Shown: in pieces, positions 54,825 through 64,000 of the stretch | How positions within the stretch are numbered: the stretch's first letter is position 1 | Layout: every line of letters begins with the position of its first letter | Source: Chitinophaga caseinilytica | Lineage (GTDB): Bacteria > Bacteroidota > Bacteroidia > Chitinophagales > Chitinophagaceae | Assembly (NCBI RefSeq): GCF_038396765.1 | Contig: NZ_CP150096.1 | Coordinates: forward strand, 3,393,001 to 3,457,000 | Reading direction: 5' to 3' | DNA: 64,000 nt | Position numbers and translations under genes: made by a program | Notes under the pieces: generated by a model | What the model saw: the letters and a program-made list of their open reading frames with translations, nothing else | Told to the model about the DNA's origin: nothing | Databases searched by the model: none

Positions 54825-57800
54825 ATGATTAACACGTACTGCTATAGCCGCGGCTATATGTATAAGCATCTTATTGCCATGAAAATTATCATGTTTCTTG
54901 CGCTCTTCACCGGGTCGTCGTTGCTGGCCAACGACCTGGCAGGGCAGGACAAGATCACGCTGAACTTCAGTCGTGCCCCCATCGAAAGCGTCTTGCGGAC
55001 GATCCAGGCGCAAAGCAAGTATTCCTTCGTGTACCAGTCTGAAGTGATCCCGCAGGGCATCCAGATCAACATCAGCACCAAAAACGCCACCATCGATACG
55101 GTGATGAACAAGTTGCTCCGGAACACGCCGCTGTCTTACAAAAAGATGGAAAACAACGTGATCGTCATCCTGAACAAAACCGCCCCGGAGGTGCGGGCCG
55201 CATCTTCGCAGCCGCCGGTCACGGTACGGGGATCGGTGAAAGACAAGGCGGGCGGTATGATGCCGCATGTGTCGGTCTACGTCAAAGGCACCCAGCACGG
55301 TACCATGACCAACGAAAAAGGCGAGTTCACGCTCGAGGCTAATATGTACGATAGCCTCGTTTTTTCTTTCGTGGGTTATAAGCCGCAGACGGTTTTCATC
55401 GCCGACAGCCGGCCGATCATCATCGTCCTGGAAGCGCAGGAAGGGAGCCTCAACGAAGTAGCCGTGGTGGGCTACTCCCGGCAGAAAAAATCCAGCATGG
55501 TAGCGTCTGTGACCACCATCAAGCCGGGCGAATTGCGCATCCCGAGCAGTAACCTCACCAACGCCCTCGCGGGCCGCCTGGCGGGCGTTGTGGCTTACCA
55601 GCGAAGCGGGGAGCCAGGGCAGGACAATACCTCGTTTTTTATTCGCGGGATCACCTCGTTCGGTGCCTCCGCGAAAAAGGACCCGCTCATCCTCATCGAC
55701 GGGATCGAGCTGAACACGAGCGACCTGGCGCGGCTGAACCCCGACGATATCGCCAGCTTCAGCATCATGAAAGACGCCCTCGCCACGGCGCTCTACGGTG
55801 CCCGCGGTGCCAACGGCGTTATCCTCGTTACCACCAAGGAAGGGAAGGAAGGGAAGATGAATGTGGACGTGCGCGTCGAGAATTCGTTTTCCATGCCTAC
55901 GGAAACGATCAAGACGGCGGATCCGGTTAAGTATATGAGGATGCAGAACGAGGCGATCAAAACCCGCTTCCCCGAAGCCAATACTTATTATCTCGACGAG
56001 CAGATAACCTTCACCGAAAGAGGTGAACACAAAGACATTTTTCCCGCCACCAACTGGCGCGAAGCGATGTTCAAGGATATGACCATTAACAACCGCCTGA
56101 ACCTCAGCTTTACCGGCGGGGGCAGCGTGGCCAGGTATTATGTGGCAGGTGCCGTTACGAGAGACCGGGGGAATATACGTGTAGACCGCAGGAACAATTT
56201 CAACTCGAACATCGATCTATACAAATATTCCATTCGTTCGAACGTCAATATCAACCTCACGAAAACAACGGAATTGTCGACCCGCTTCGTGGCGAACTTC
56301 GACGATTATACCGGCCCGATAGACGGAGGTTCTTCCATGTACCGCAAAGTGATGCAGGCCAACCCTGTCCGCTTCAAGCCTTACTATGAGCCGGATTCCG
56401 TATTCAACTATGCCAAGCACATCCTGTTCGGGAACTTCGAAACGGGCGATTACCTGAACCCCTACGCCGAGGTGCTCCGTGGCTACAAGGATTACAGTGC
56501 GAGCAATATGCTGACTACTATAGAAATGAAACAAAACCTCGACAAATTAGTGAAAGGCCTCATGCTGCGGGGACTTGTAAACTTCGACCGCCGGTCGTAT
56601 TACCAGATCACCCGCGCTTACAATCCCTTTTACTATAAGATCACCGGGTACGACCTGAAAAACGACGCTTACAAGCTGGCACGCCTTAATCCCACAACGG
56701 GTACCGAAACGCTTAGTTACGGCGAAGGTAGCGGCCGCGACGTTTCCAACAGCGTTTACTTTGAAGGTGCGGCCCAGTATAACAGCAACTTCGGCAAGCA
56801 CAGTGTGAGCGGCCTGGGTGTATTTACCGCACGCCAATTCAAGGAAGGTGCGGCCCCCAGCCTCCAGCTTTCGCTGCCCACCCGCAACGTAAGCTTGTCT
56901 GGCAGGTTTTCCTATAACTACGATTCCCGCTACCTCGCCGAATTCGCTTTCGGTTACAATGCATCGGAGCGTTTCGCGAGAAACAACCGTTGGGGCTTCT
57001 TCCCCTCGTTCGGTGCGGGTTGGGTGATATCCAACGAAGCGTTTTTCCAGCCGCTTACTTCCTTCTTCCGCCAGTTGAAGCTCCGCGGCTCCTACGGCAT
57101 CGCCGGGAACGAAGCGATCGGGAGCAGGGACGAGCGCTTCTTCTATCTCTCGGATGTGGACCTGAATGCGAACTATAATGTGAACTGGGGTTTGAATATG
57201 GACAAAAACCCGGGCGGCATCAACGTTCGCCGGTACGCAAACGACCAGATCGGCTGGGAGCGTTCCTATAAATCTAACCTGGTGCTCGAATTTAACCTGG
57301 TCAACGGACTTTCATCCATTATTGAAGTATATAAGGAAAGACGGAAAGACATTCTTCAGCAGCGGATCATCCCGGCTACCACCGGTATCATCCCGTCTGT
57401 AAAAGCTAACCTCGGGGAAGCGGAAGGAAAGGGTATCGATATCGAGCTGAATTACGACAAGAGCTTCGGGAAAGACTGGCAGGTAACCGGCCGTGGTACT
57501 TTCACTTACAGCACCAGCAAAGTCATCAAATGGGAAGAGCCCGACTACAGCAAAAGCCCCTGGCTCTCGCGCGTGGGCAGGAGCCTCGGTCAAAACTACG
57601 GTTTCATCGCTGAAAGGCTGTTTGTTGACGACGCTGAAGTGAAAAACTCTCCCAGGCAGGAGTATGGCGAGTATTCCGGCGGAGATATCAAGTTCCGCGA
57701 TGTCAACGGCGACGGAAAGATCAACGACCTCGACAGGGTACCCATCGGCCATCCTGTTACACCGGAAATCGTGTATGGCTTCGGGTTGTCCGTTTCCTAT

Positions 57801-58265
57801 AAAAGATTCGATGTCAACTTCTTCTTCCAGGGCCTTGGCCGCGAATCCTTCTGGCTCAACATGCAGAACGTGACGCCTTTCGTGGACGGAGATGGCAACG
57901 ATGGCCGGATCGGACAGAATGCCGTGCTGCAGGCGATCGCAGACGATTACTGGTCCGAATCCAAACGCAATGCCTACGCTTTTTGGCCCCGCCTGGCCAA
58001 CTATGTGTCTACCAACAACGCACAGTCCAGCACCTGGTTCATGCAAAACGGCTCGTTCCTCCGGTTGAAGTCCGCCGACATCGGGTATACTTTCCCCCGG
58101 GAATGGCTGAAAAGATATAAAGTGGAAAACCTGCGGATCTATGCCAGCGGCACCAACCTGGCGGTGTGGAGCGCGTTCAAGCTGTGGGACCCCGAAATGG
58201 CGGGTTCCGGGTTCGACTACCCCCTCCAGAAAGTGTATAATGTAGGTATTAACATTGGCCTGTAA
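54825..58265 (+). CDS. SusC/RagA TonB-dependent transporter with STN domain
   Basis: This outer-membrane channel has up to 1146 aa. Three in-frame ATGs compete (54825, 54858, 54879); the hydrophobic signal core (MKIIMFLALFTGSSLLA) follows the third. An STN domain (about 48-105, LNFSRAPIESVLRTIQAQSKY), a carboxypeptidase-regulatory-like domain (VRGSVKDKAGGMMPHVSV), a plug (LILIDGIELNTSDLARLNPDDI, MKDALATALYGARGANGVI) and a barrel ending YNVGINIGL are visible. The STN domain fits regulation by the preceding sigma/FecR pair. Only 10 bases separate it from the SusD start. Confidence 0.95.
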   Translation: MINTYCYSRGYMYKHLIAMKIIMFLALFTGSSLLANDLAGQDKITLNFSRAPIESVLRTIQAQSKYSFVYQSEVIPQGIQINISTKNATIDTVMNKLLRNTPLSYKKMENNVIVILNKTAPEVRAASSQPPVTVRGSVKDKAGGMMPHVSVYVKGTQHGTMTNEKGEFTLEANMYDSLVFSFVGYKPQTVFIADSRPIIIVLEAQEGSLNEVAVVGYSRQKKSSMVASVTTIKPGELRIPSSNLTNALAGRLAGVVAYQRSGEPGQDNTSFFIRGITSFGASAKKDPLILIDGIELNTSDLARLNPDDIASFSIMKDALATALYGARGANGVILVTTKEGKEGKMNVDVRVENSFSMPTETIKTADPVKYMRMQNEAIKTRFPEANTYYLDEQITFTERGEHKDIFPATNWREAMFKDMTINNRLNLSFTGGGSVARYYVAGAVTRDRGNIRVDRRNNFNSNIDLYKYSIRSNVNINLTKTTELSTRFVANFDDYTGPIDGGSSMYRKVMQANPVRFKPYYEPDSVFNYAKHILFGNFETGDYLNPYAEVLRGYKDYSASNMLTTIEMKQNLDKLVKGLMLRGLVNFDRRSYYQITRAYNPFYYKITGYDLKNDAYKLARLNPTTGTETLSYGEGSGRDVSNSVYFEGAAQYNSNFGKHSVSGLGVFTARQFKEGAAPSLQLSLPTRNVSLSGRFSYNYDSRYLAEFAFGYNASERFARNNRWGFFPSFGAGWVISNEAFFQPLTSFFRQLKLRGSYGIAGNEAIGSRDERFFYLSDVDLNANYNVNWGLNMDKNPGGINVRRYANDQIGWERSYKSNLVLEFNLVNGLSSIIEVYKERRKDILQQRIIPATTGIIPSVKANLGEAEGKGIDIELNYDKSFGKDWQVTGRGTFTYSTSKVIKWEEPDYSKSPWLSRVGRSLGQNYGFIAERLFVDDAEVKNSPRQEYGEYSGGDIKFRDVNGDGKINDLDRVPIGHPVTPEIVYGFGLSVSYKRFDVNFFFQGLGRESFWLNMQNVTPFVDGDGNDGRIGQNAVLQAIADDYWSESKRNAYAFWPRLANYVSTNNAQSSTWFMQNGSFLRLKSADIGYTFPREWLKRYKVENLRIYASGTNLAVWSAFKLWDPEMAGSGFDYPLQKVYNVGINIGL

Positions 58266-58275
58266 AAGATTTTTT

Positions 58276-60204
58276 ATGAAGAAAGTAATTATTAAAATAG
58301 CTGCCTTTTGCAGCATGTTGGCGGGAACGGTTTCCTGTAACAAGTACCTCGACGTGGTGCCGGACAATATTGCCACGATCGAACACGCATTTTCGGACCG
58401 GTACCAGGCGATGAAATTCCTGGCCACCTGTTACTGGGGCATCCCCAAATCAGCCGGCTGGAACGAAAATCCCGCGATGCTTGGCGCCATGGAGCTGATC
58501 TTTAACCGCGACAAGCGTACCGATGGCGGCATGCGGTTCGCGCTCGGAGAAAACAGCGCTTCGCTGGCCATCACCAATTACTGGAGCGGTACCAGCAACA
58601 TGGTGCGCTCGCTGTATGCAGGACAGCGCGACTGCAATACCTTCCTGGAGAATATCGACGGCGTGCGCGATATCAATAAATATGAGAAAGATCGGATGAA
58701 GGCCGAAGTGAAGCTCATAAAGGCATATCTCAATTTTTACCTGATCCAGTACTATGGCCCCATTACGCCGCTACGGAAGAATACTTCCCTGACGGAATCG
58801 ACGGAAGGGATCCGCGTTTATCGTGAGAAGATCGACGACTGTTTCGCTTATGTGCTGCAGCTGATCAATGAAGTGATCGCATCGGATGCACTACCGCTCA
58901 GTATCGAGAGCAAAGGCACCGAGCTGGGACGCTTTACCCGTCCGGTGGCTTACTTCCTCAAGGCCAAGGTGCTGACGTACTGGGCAAGCCCGCTCTTCAA
59001 CGGCAATACCGATTACAGCGGGTTTGTAAACCACGAAGGCGCTCCGTTCTTCAACCAGAAGTTCGAACCTTCACGATGGGATAGCGCCGCCAACGCCTGC
59101 AGGAAGGCGATCGAAATTTGTGCAGCCGCTGGCCACAGGTTGTATAAGATTTCCGACTATGAAGCCGTGAATTCCAAATTCCTTTCAGACACCACAATGT
59201 TGATCAATACGCTGCGCAGTTCGGTGACGCAGCGCTGGAACCCCGAGATCATCTGGGCCAACTCTTCCTATCCGGCCAACTGGAACTACCAGATCACCGC
59301 CCTTGCGCGCGTGGAAGGCGGTACCTCCACGCCGTCTGGCAATACAGGCATCCTGAGCGTACCGCTGTCTACCGTGGAACAGTTTTATTCCGACAAGGGA
59401 GTGCCTATCAACGAAGACGTTACGTTCCCTTATTCCACCCGCTACAACATCCGTGTGGGAGATGCAGCCCATAACCTGTTTATCGCCCAAAACGAAAAAT
59501 CGGCGTCGATGAACTTCGATCGGGAAATGCGTTTCTATTCTTCTCTTGGCTTTGACCGTGGCCGCTGGTACGGAAATACCCATCTCGTTACCACGGAAGA
59601 AAACACACCGTTCCCCAAAAACCGCTTCGGAGAATTTTCATCGGTGTTCAACCCCGGGGAGTACAACGCTACAGGGTATTGGCCAAAAAAGCTCGTGTCT
59701 ATGAACACTACCTGGCGCGATGAAAATAGTGTTACGGAGGAAAGCTACCCTTATCCCGAAATGCGCTTCGCCGACCTGCTGCTCCTGTGCGCGGAGGCGC
59801 TCAACGAATCGAAATCGGCGCCTGATGCGGAAGTGTATCGTTATATCGACTCCGTTCGGTCGCGCGCCGGCCTGAAAGGAGTGGTGCAAAGCTGGGCGCA
59901 ATACTCCAACCAGCCTAACAAACCCTTGTCCAAAGCCGGGATGCGCCAAATCATCCAGCAGGAAAGAAGGATCGAGCTGGCGGGAGAAGGTGTATACATG
60001 TGGGACAGCAACCGTTGGAAAACATCCGTCCGCGACCGGAATCGCCCCATCCAGGGATGGAACGTAAACGGGAGGGAGGCGGAAGAATATTATTCGGTAA
60101 CCACCGTTTACTTCCAGCGATTTTCCTTCAGGGATTATTTTTCACCCATTCCCCAGTCTGAAATGATTAACAATCCCCTGCTCATCCAGAACCCCGGATG
60201 GTAA
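58276..60204 (+). CDS. RagB/SusD family outer-membrane lipoprotein
   Basis: This 642-aa surface lipoprotein has its lipobox at TVSCNKYLDVVP. ATG 58276 starts the signal peptide (MKKVIIKIAAFCSML). SusD blocks are LIKAYLNFYLIQYYGPI, EMRFADLLLLCAEALNES and IIQQERRIELAGEGVYMWDSNRWK. It belongs to the large SusD type typical of complex-glycan loci. Two further surface lipoproteins with discoidin-type ends follow. Confidence 0.95.
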   Translation: MKKVIIKIAAFCSMLAGTVSCNKYLDVVPDNIATIEHAFSDRYQAMKFLATCYWGIPKSAGWNENPAMLGAMELIFNRDKRTDGGMRFALGENSASLAITNYWSGTSNMVRSLYAGQRDCNTFLENIDGVRDINKYEKDRMKAEVKLIKAYLNFYLIQYYGPITPLRKNTSLTESTEGIRVYREKIDDCFAYVLQLINEVIASDALPLSIESKGTELGRFTRPVAYFLKAKVLTYWASPLFNGNTDYSGFVNHEGAPFFNQKFEPSRWDSAANACRKAIEICAAAGHRLYKISDYEAVNSKFLSDTTMLINTLRSSVTQRWNPEIIWANSSYPANWNYQITALARVEGGTSTPSGNTGILSVPLSTVEQFYSDKGVPINEDVTFPYSTRYNIRVGDAAHNLFIAQNEKSASMNFDREMRFYSSLGFDRGRWYGNTHLVTTEENTPFPKNRFGEFSSVFNPGEYNATGYWPKKLVSMNTTWRDENSVTEESYPYPEMRFADLLLLCAEALNESKSAPDAEVYRYIDSVRSRAGLKGVVQSWAQYSNQPNKPLSKAGMRQIIQQERRIELAGEGVYMWDSNRWKTSVRDRNRPIQGWNVNGREAEEYYSVTTVYFQRFSFRDYFSPIPQSEMINNPLLIQNPGW

Positions 60205-60216
60205 GGTTAAAATACT

Positions 60217-61395
60217 ATGGTTATGAAGAAACTGATTTTACTGAATATCGTTTTTTTTGGCGCCTTGCAGGCCTGTACCAAAAAAGAGAACAAACCCATT
60301 TCGCCGTCTTCCGGTAAACCCGGCATCGTTTCGGAAGTGGCGGTGACCAATCTGCCCGGCGGCGCCAAAATCACCTACCGGATCCCCAACGAAGCGGAAG
60401 TACTCTCTGTGAAAGCCGTGTATACGCTTACGAACGGCAAACAGGTCGAAGCGGCGGCCTCCATGTACGGAAACGAGCTCCAGGTGATGGGCTTCAACGA
60501 TGAAAAAGAACATGAAGTGACCCTGTACACCATCAGCCGTGCGCAGGAAATTTCCGATCCGGTCAAATGTACCATCAAACCGCTTAAATCGCCCATCAAA
60601 ATCGCTACAGAAACGGTAGGCATCCAGAGCGACTTCGGCGGCGCGCGATTCACCTGGCTCAACGATCTGAAAACGCCGCTGGCTTTCGAGCTCTATACGC
60701 CGGACTCCCTTGGCCGCATGGCACTGGCACGCGTAATTACTTCTTCGCTCGCCAAAGACATGCAGGCTTTGCGCGGATATCCGCCGGTAGCACGCGAATT
60801 CGCCATGGTGATTAAGGATAACTACGGTAACCGCTCAGACACTATCTTTCCCGCAGGCAGGAAGCTTGTGCCCCTGTTCGAGGAACGACTGCCCAAAGGC
60901 AAAATGAAGATCATGAAGCTGGCCAACGACCAGAACTTCACCAACTGGGAAGGTTCCGACCAGAAGATCATCGACGACGATGTGACCTCTTTCGGCCACT
61001 CGCCCTCTTCGTCGCTGCCCGCGCCGTTTACTATCGACCTTGGTGTATTGGCCAAAGTGAGCCGCATCGTGCTGTTCCAGCGTAATTTCGGCGACAGCTA
61101 CTATAACTGGGGCAACCCCAAAGATTTCGACGTCTACGTAAAAGTGACGACGCCTTCGCAAAGCGGCGACTGGAGCGAGTGGAAGAAGATCATGGAAACG
61201 GCGATCATAAAGCCCTCCGGCAACGGCAGCAACGTTACCGACGAAGATCTCAACGCCGCCATCAACGGGCACGAATTCACGTTCGACCTCGGCCAGGAAC
61301 CCGTACGCTACATCCGCATAGTGGTAAAATCCACCTGGGGTAGCACAACGTTCACCCACCCCGCGGAAGTGGACGTATACGGAGAGCGTAAATAA
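60217..61395 (+). CDS. Surface lipoprotein of DUF4959/DUF5126/DUF5000 type, discoidin-like C-terminus
   Basis: This 392-aa lipoprotein (GALQACTKKENK; ATG 60217 or 60223) has two fibronectin-like segments (PGIVSEVAVTNLPGGAKITYRIP near 35-57, then IATETVGIQSDFGGARFTW) and a C-terminal F5/8-type lectin-like domain (FTIDLGVLAKVSRIVLFQR, FDVYVKV, VRYIRIVVKSTWG). This arrangement is known from accessory glycan-binding lipoproteins (SGBP-like) encoded next to SusCD. It probably binds the substrate at the cell surface. Confidence 0.85.
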   Translation: MVMKKLILLNIVFFGALQACTKKENKPISPSSGKPGIVSEVAVTNLPGGAKITYRIPNEAEVLSVKAVYTLTNGKQVEAAASMYGNELQVMGFNDEKEHEVTLYTISRAQEISDPVKCTIKPLKSPIKIATETVGIQSDFGGARFTWLNDLKTPLAFELYTPDSLGRMALARVITSSLAKDMQALRGYPPVAREFAMVIKDNYGNRSDTIFPAGRKLVPLFEERLPKGKMKIMKLANDQNFTNWEGSDQKIIDDDVTSFGHSPSSSLPAPFTIDLGVLAKVSRIVLFQRNFGDSYYNWGNPKDFDVYVKVTTPSQSGDWSEWKKIMETAIIKPSGNGSNVTDEDLNAAINGHEFTFDLGQEPVRYIRIVVKSTWGSTTFTHPAEVDVYGERK

Positions 61396-61419
61396 TCATC
61401 AACTTTAACCGACAAGCAC

Positions 61420-62526
61420 ATGAAATATATACTGCATGTTTTCTCGTATTTGTGCATCCTGGCTTCGCTCGCTTCCTGCGAAAAGTTCACGGACGTACAC
61501 AAGGAATTCATAAAAGATGGCGAGATCATTTACGCCGTAAGGCCGGATTCCGTGGCATTCATCGCCGGAAAGGAAAGGCTGATGATGCGGCTGTGGATGA
61601 TAAACGGCCAGAATATCAAGAATATCATCGTTTTGTGGAACGGCCGGCAGGATTCCCTGGTGTTGGCCGCGAAGCTGAAAACGGGCCGCGACAGCATCGA
61701 CGTGATGATAAACGGGCTGGTAGAAAAAAACTACTCTTTCGACATATACGCCGTAGATAATTTCGGCCATCGTTCCCTTACCTACACTACGTTTGGTGCC
61801 ACTTACGGTGCTCAGTACACAGCGTTGCTGCAGAACCGCCGTATCAAGAAAATGGCGCTTTACGAGACGGCAGCGGCCATCGACTGGTTTGCCCCGGCAG
61901 AAAACATGATCTTCAATGAATTGAAATTCAAGAACCGCCGCGGAACAGATACCGTGGTGCGTTTCCCGGCAGACGATTTTACGGTTAACATCGACGCGGC
62001 GGGCAGCACCCCGTTCCAGTACCGCTCACTGTACATCCCCGAAGCAGAAGCGATCGATACTTTCGCCACCGCCTGGGCATCCGATGTGCTGCCGGAGTAT
62101 TTCACCTTCGACCGGTCCAACTGGGAAGTGCTCGCCGTATCTGATGAAACCGCATCTGACGGCGGCGGAAAGGCGACGCTGATAGACGGCGACCACGGTA
62201 CCTACTGGCATTCCCAATGGGGGCCGGACATCGCTTTGCCCCACTGGGCGATCATCGACATGAAATCGGTGAAGAACATTTCCTATTTCACCATTTATCG
62301 CCGTAACAATAATACCAACACGAAATCCGTGGAGCTGTACGTCGGTAACAGCAGCGATCCCAACGGTACGTGGACGCTGGCGGCCTCGGGCACGTTCGCG
62401 TCCGGCAACCAGATGACGATCAACAATACCACGGGAGCCACGGGGCGCTACCTGAAAATGCTGCTCCCCGACAGTAACAACCCGCCCTTCACCAGCGTGG
62501 CGGAAATCTACATGTATGGAAAGTAA
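61420..62526 (+). CDS. Surface lipoprotein of DUF4998 type with F5/8 discoidin domain
   Basis: This 368-aa lipoprotein (SLASCEKFTDVHKEF) has an N-terminal DUF4998-type region (AVRPDSVAFIAGKERLMMRLWM, VLWNGRQDSLVL) and a C-terminal discoidin-like carbohydrate-binding domain (ATLIDGDHGTYWHSQWG, HWAIIDMKSVKNISYFTIYRR, ATGRYLKMLLPD). It follows the previous gene by 24 bases and ends the operon. It is a second surface binding protein. Confidence 0.85.
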   Translation: MKYILHVFSYLCILASLASCEKFTDVHKEFIKDGEIIYAVRPDSVAFIAGKERLMMRLWMINGQNIKNIIVLWNGRQDSLVLAAKLKTGRDSIDVMINGLVEKNYSFDIYAVDNFGHRSLTYTTFGATYGAQYTALLQNRRIKKMALYETAAAIDWFAPAENMIFNELKFKNRRGTDTVVRFPADDFTVNIDAAGSTPFQYRSLYIPEAEAIDTFATAWASDVLPEYFTFDRSNWEVLAVSDETASDGGGKATLIDGDHGTYWHSQWGPDIALPHWAIIDMKSVKNISYFTIYRRNNNTNTKSVELYVGNSSDPNGTWTLAASGTFASGNQMTINNTTGATGRYLKMLLPDSNNPPFTSVAEIYMYGK

Positions 62527-62550
62527 TTGAAACGGACAACCGGCTTCAGA

Positions 62551-62578
62551 AAAGGCAGCGCTTCGGTGCTGCCTTTTT
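62551..62578 (+). terminator. Rho-independent terminator with UUCG tetraloop
   Basis: AAAGGCAGCGC and GTGCTGCCTTT form an 11-bp stem (one G-T pair) closed by the C(TTCG)G loop and followed by TT. It ends the SusCD/discoidin operon and separates it from the dehydratase gene. Confidence 0.9.
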
Positions 62579-62664
62579 CGTTTTCGGGGGCAGGACGGAA
62601 CGGGATGCAAGGGGTGGAAAATTTCGTATTTTGATAGGCATCTTCAACACACGAATTCAATTCC

Positions 62665-64000
62665 ATGGAAAAACAACTCAGGAGCCGGCAGTGGTTCGGG
62701 AAGAAAGGGAAAGACGGGTTTATCTACCGCGCCTGGATGCGTAACCAGGGCATCCCGGACGATCAGTTCCGCGGAAAGCCCGTTATCGGCATCTGCAATA
62801 CCTGGTCGGAGCTGACGCCCTGTAACGCGCATTTCCGCGAACTGGCGGAGTCGGTAAAGCGCGGCATCATCGAAGCGGGCGGTTTTCCGCTGGAATTCCC
62901 GGTCATGTCGCTCGGCGAAACGCTCATGAAACCCACCGCCATGCTGTACCGCAACCTCGCCAGCATGGAAGTGGAAGAGGCCATCCGCGCCAATCCGCTG
63001 GACGGGGTGGTGCTGATGTGCGGCTGCGACAAAACGACGCCTTCCCTCGTCATGGGCGCCTGCAGCGTGGATGTGCCGGCCATCGTCATTTCCGGCGGCG
63101 CCATGCTCACGGGCAAGTTCAGGGGGCGGGATATCGGGACCAGCGACCTGTGGCGGTTTTCGGAAGATGTAAGGTCGGGCGTGATGAGCGAGGAGGAACT
63201 GAACGAGGCGGAAGCCGGGATGTGCCGCAGCCGGGGGCATTGCGCCGTGATGGGCACCGCCTCCTCGATGGCCTGCATGGTGGAGGCTTTGGGGCTCTCG
63301 CTGCCAGGGAACGCCGCTATTCCCGCCGCAGACGCCAACCGCAAGGTGCTCGCACAGCTCACGGGCAGGCGGATCGTGGAAATGGTACATGAAGACCTGA
63401 AACCTTCCGATATCCTCACCCGCGAAGCGTTCGAGAACGCCATCGCCGTAAACGCCGCCATCGGAGGTTCTACCAACTTCGTCATTCACCTGCTGGCCAT
63501 CGCGGGGAGGGTAGGCGTGCCGCTGGAACTGGAGGATTTCGACCGCTTTTCGCGCCAGGTCCCGCTCATCGCCAATCTCCAGCCGTCCGGCCGGTATTTC
63601 ATGGAAGACCTCTATTACGCCGGTGGCTTGCCGGCCGTGATGAAGCAGATAGCAGAAAAATTGCACGGCGGATGTACAACCGCCAACGGAAAATCCATCG
63701 CGGAAAACATCCGTACGGCCAAAAGTTGGGACACGAACGTCATCGCCATGGCGGATGCGCCCGTGAACCCGCAATCAGGGATCGTGGTGCTGCGGGGTAA
63801 CCTTTGCGAGAACGGCGCCATCATCAAGCCGTCTGCCGCTACGCCGGCGCTGATGCAACACCGCGGAAAAGCGGTCGTATTCCGCGATATCGAAGATTAC
63901 AAGCAGCGGATCAACGACCCCGCGCTGGATGTGGACGCAAACAGTGTGCTGGTATTGCAGCACGCCGGTCCGAAAGGCTACCCGGGCATGCCGGAAGTCG
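62665..64000 (+). CDS. IlvD/Edd family dehydratase (sugar-acid dehydratase type), 3' end outside window
   Basis: From ATG 62665 the frame stays open to the window edge (445 codons), encoding MEKQLRSRQWFGKKGKDG onward. The Fe-S cysteines of the IlvD/Edd family are present: Cys53 in TPCNAHF, Cys121 in CGCDKTTPS and Cys193 in GHCAVMGTASSM. Lys123, two residues after the second Cys, is the carbamylated metal-ligand position of pentonate dehydratases. The start RSRQWFGKKGKDG and the spacing fit the L-arabinonate/D-xylonate/galactonate dehydratase subgroup better than branched-chain DHAD. A TATTTTG promoter-like word is at 62627-62633. The product is probably a 2-keto-3-deoxy sugar acid. Confidence 0.9.
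   Translation, partial: MEKQLRSRQWFGKKGKDGFIYRAWMRNQGIPDDQFRGKPVIGICNTWSELTPCNAHFRELAESVKRGIIEAGGFPLEFPVMSLGETLMKPTAMLYRNLASMEVEEAIRANPLDGVVLMCGCDKTTPSLVMGACSVDVPAIVISGGAMLTGKFRGRDIGTSDLWRFSEDVRSGVMSEEELNEAEAGMCRSRGHCAVMGTASSMACMVEALGLSLPGNAAIPAADANRKVLAQLTGRRIVEMVHEDLKPSDILTREAFENAIAVNAAIGGSTNFVIHLLAIAGRVGVPLELEDFDRFSRQVPLIANLQPSGRYFMEDLYYAGGLPAVMKQIAEKLHGGCTTANGKSIAENIRTAKSWDTNVIAMADAPVNPQSGIVVLRGNLCENGAIIKPSAATPALMQHRGKAVVFRDIEDYKQRINDPALDVDANSVLVLQHAGPKGYPGMPEV

Noticed and set aside
1..64000. CRISPR arrays, tRNA or rRNA genes, insertion sequences, prophage and toxin-antitoxin genes
   Set aside because: I looked for repeat-spacer arrays, cloverleaf-like stretches, transposases, integrases and small paired toxins and saw none.

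Overview
The window comes from a GC-rich member of the Bacteroidota, most likely the family Chitinophagaceae (Chitinophaga-like). The evidence is four SusD genes and three SusC genes, FecI/FecR-type ECF sigma and anti-sigma pairs, a type IX secretion (T9SS) type B C-terminal domain, Bacteroidota lipoproteins with short lipoboxes, promoter words of the TAnnTTTG type, and few Shine-Dalgarno sequences. I see no tRNA, rRNA, CRISPR array, insertion sequence or phage gene. Coding density is high, and the strong codon bias creates many long antisense reading frames that I treat as shadows.

Layout. 1-4.7 kb: 3' part of a SusD gene, then a GldA-like ATPase and a fused GldF/GldG-like permease. 4.8-8.4 kb (minus): FtsX/MacB-type permease and a GH43 glycosidase. 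8.6-12.4 kb (plus): SDR oxidoreductase, DUF2652 protein, AraC regulator, DsbD-N-like protein and Crp/Fnr regulator. 12.4-15.6 kb: a minus-strand cluster of pirin, small unknown protein, MhqO-like dioxygenase and MhqD-like hydrolase, divergent from an EthD lipoprotein across a perfect 16-bp palindrome; this looks like a quinone/electrophile detoxification unit. 15.7-21.1 kb (minus): YtcJ-like amidohydrolase lipoprotein and a 1196-aa M43 metalloprotease secreted by T9SS.

21.4-36.8 kb is a carbohydrate island. Aldo/keto reductase, enolase-superfamily enzyme, sodium:solute symporter and a lipoprotein mutarotase converge on an AraC regulator. Beyond it lie SusC, SusD, an unclassified secreted 773-aa protein and a GH38-like DUF5054 enzyme. 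The symporter and the SusC gene each carry an apparent one-base loss in a homopolymer-rich stretch. 36.9-39.1 kb: Lrp regulator divergent from a PLP trans-sulfuration/methionine gamma-lyase enzyme, and a DUF2200 protein. 39.4-43.2 kb: a FIST-domain sensor overlapping a PAS hybrid histidine kinase, an arrangement resembling the NosP/NahK nitric-oxide pair.

43.3-62.5 kb holds two head-to-head transenvelope circuits. The minus arm is ECF sigma, FecR, SusC with STN domain, SusD and two TlpA-type thioredoxins. The plus arm is ECF sigma, FecR, SusC with STN domain, SusD and two discoidin-type surface lipoproteins (DUF5000 and DUF4998 types), closed by a UUCG-tetraloop terminator. The window ends inside an IlvD/Edd-type sugar-acid dehydratase gene (62665 onward) that has no stop codon in the window.

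The best candidates for new biology are the FIST-kinase pair, the unclassified hydrolase next to the DUF5054 enzyme, the palindrome-centred electrophile divergon, and an enolase-superfamily enzyme that seems to lack the usual Asp-His dyad.
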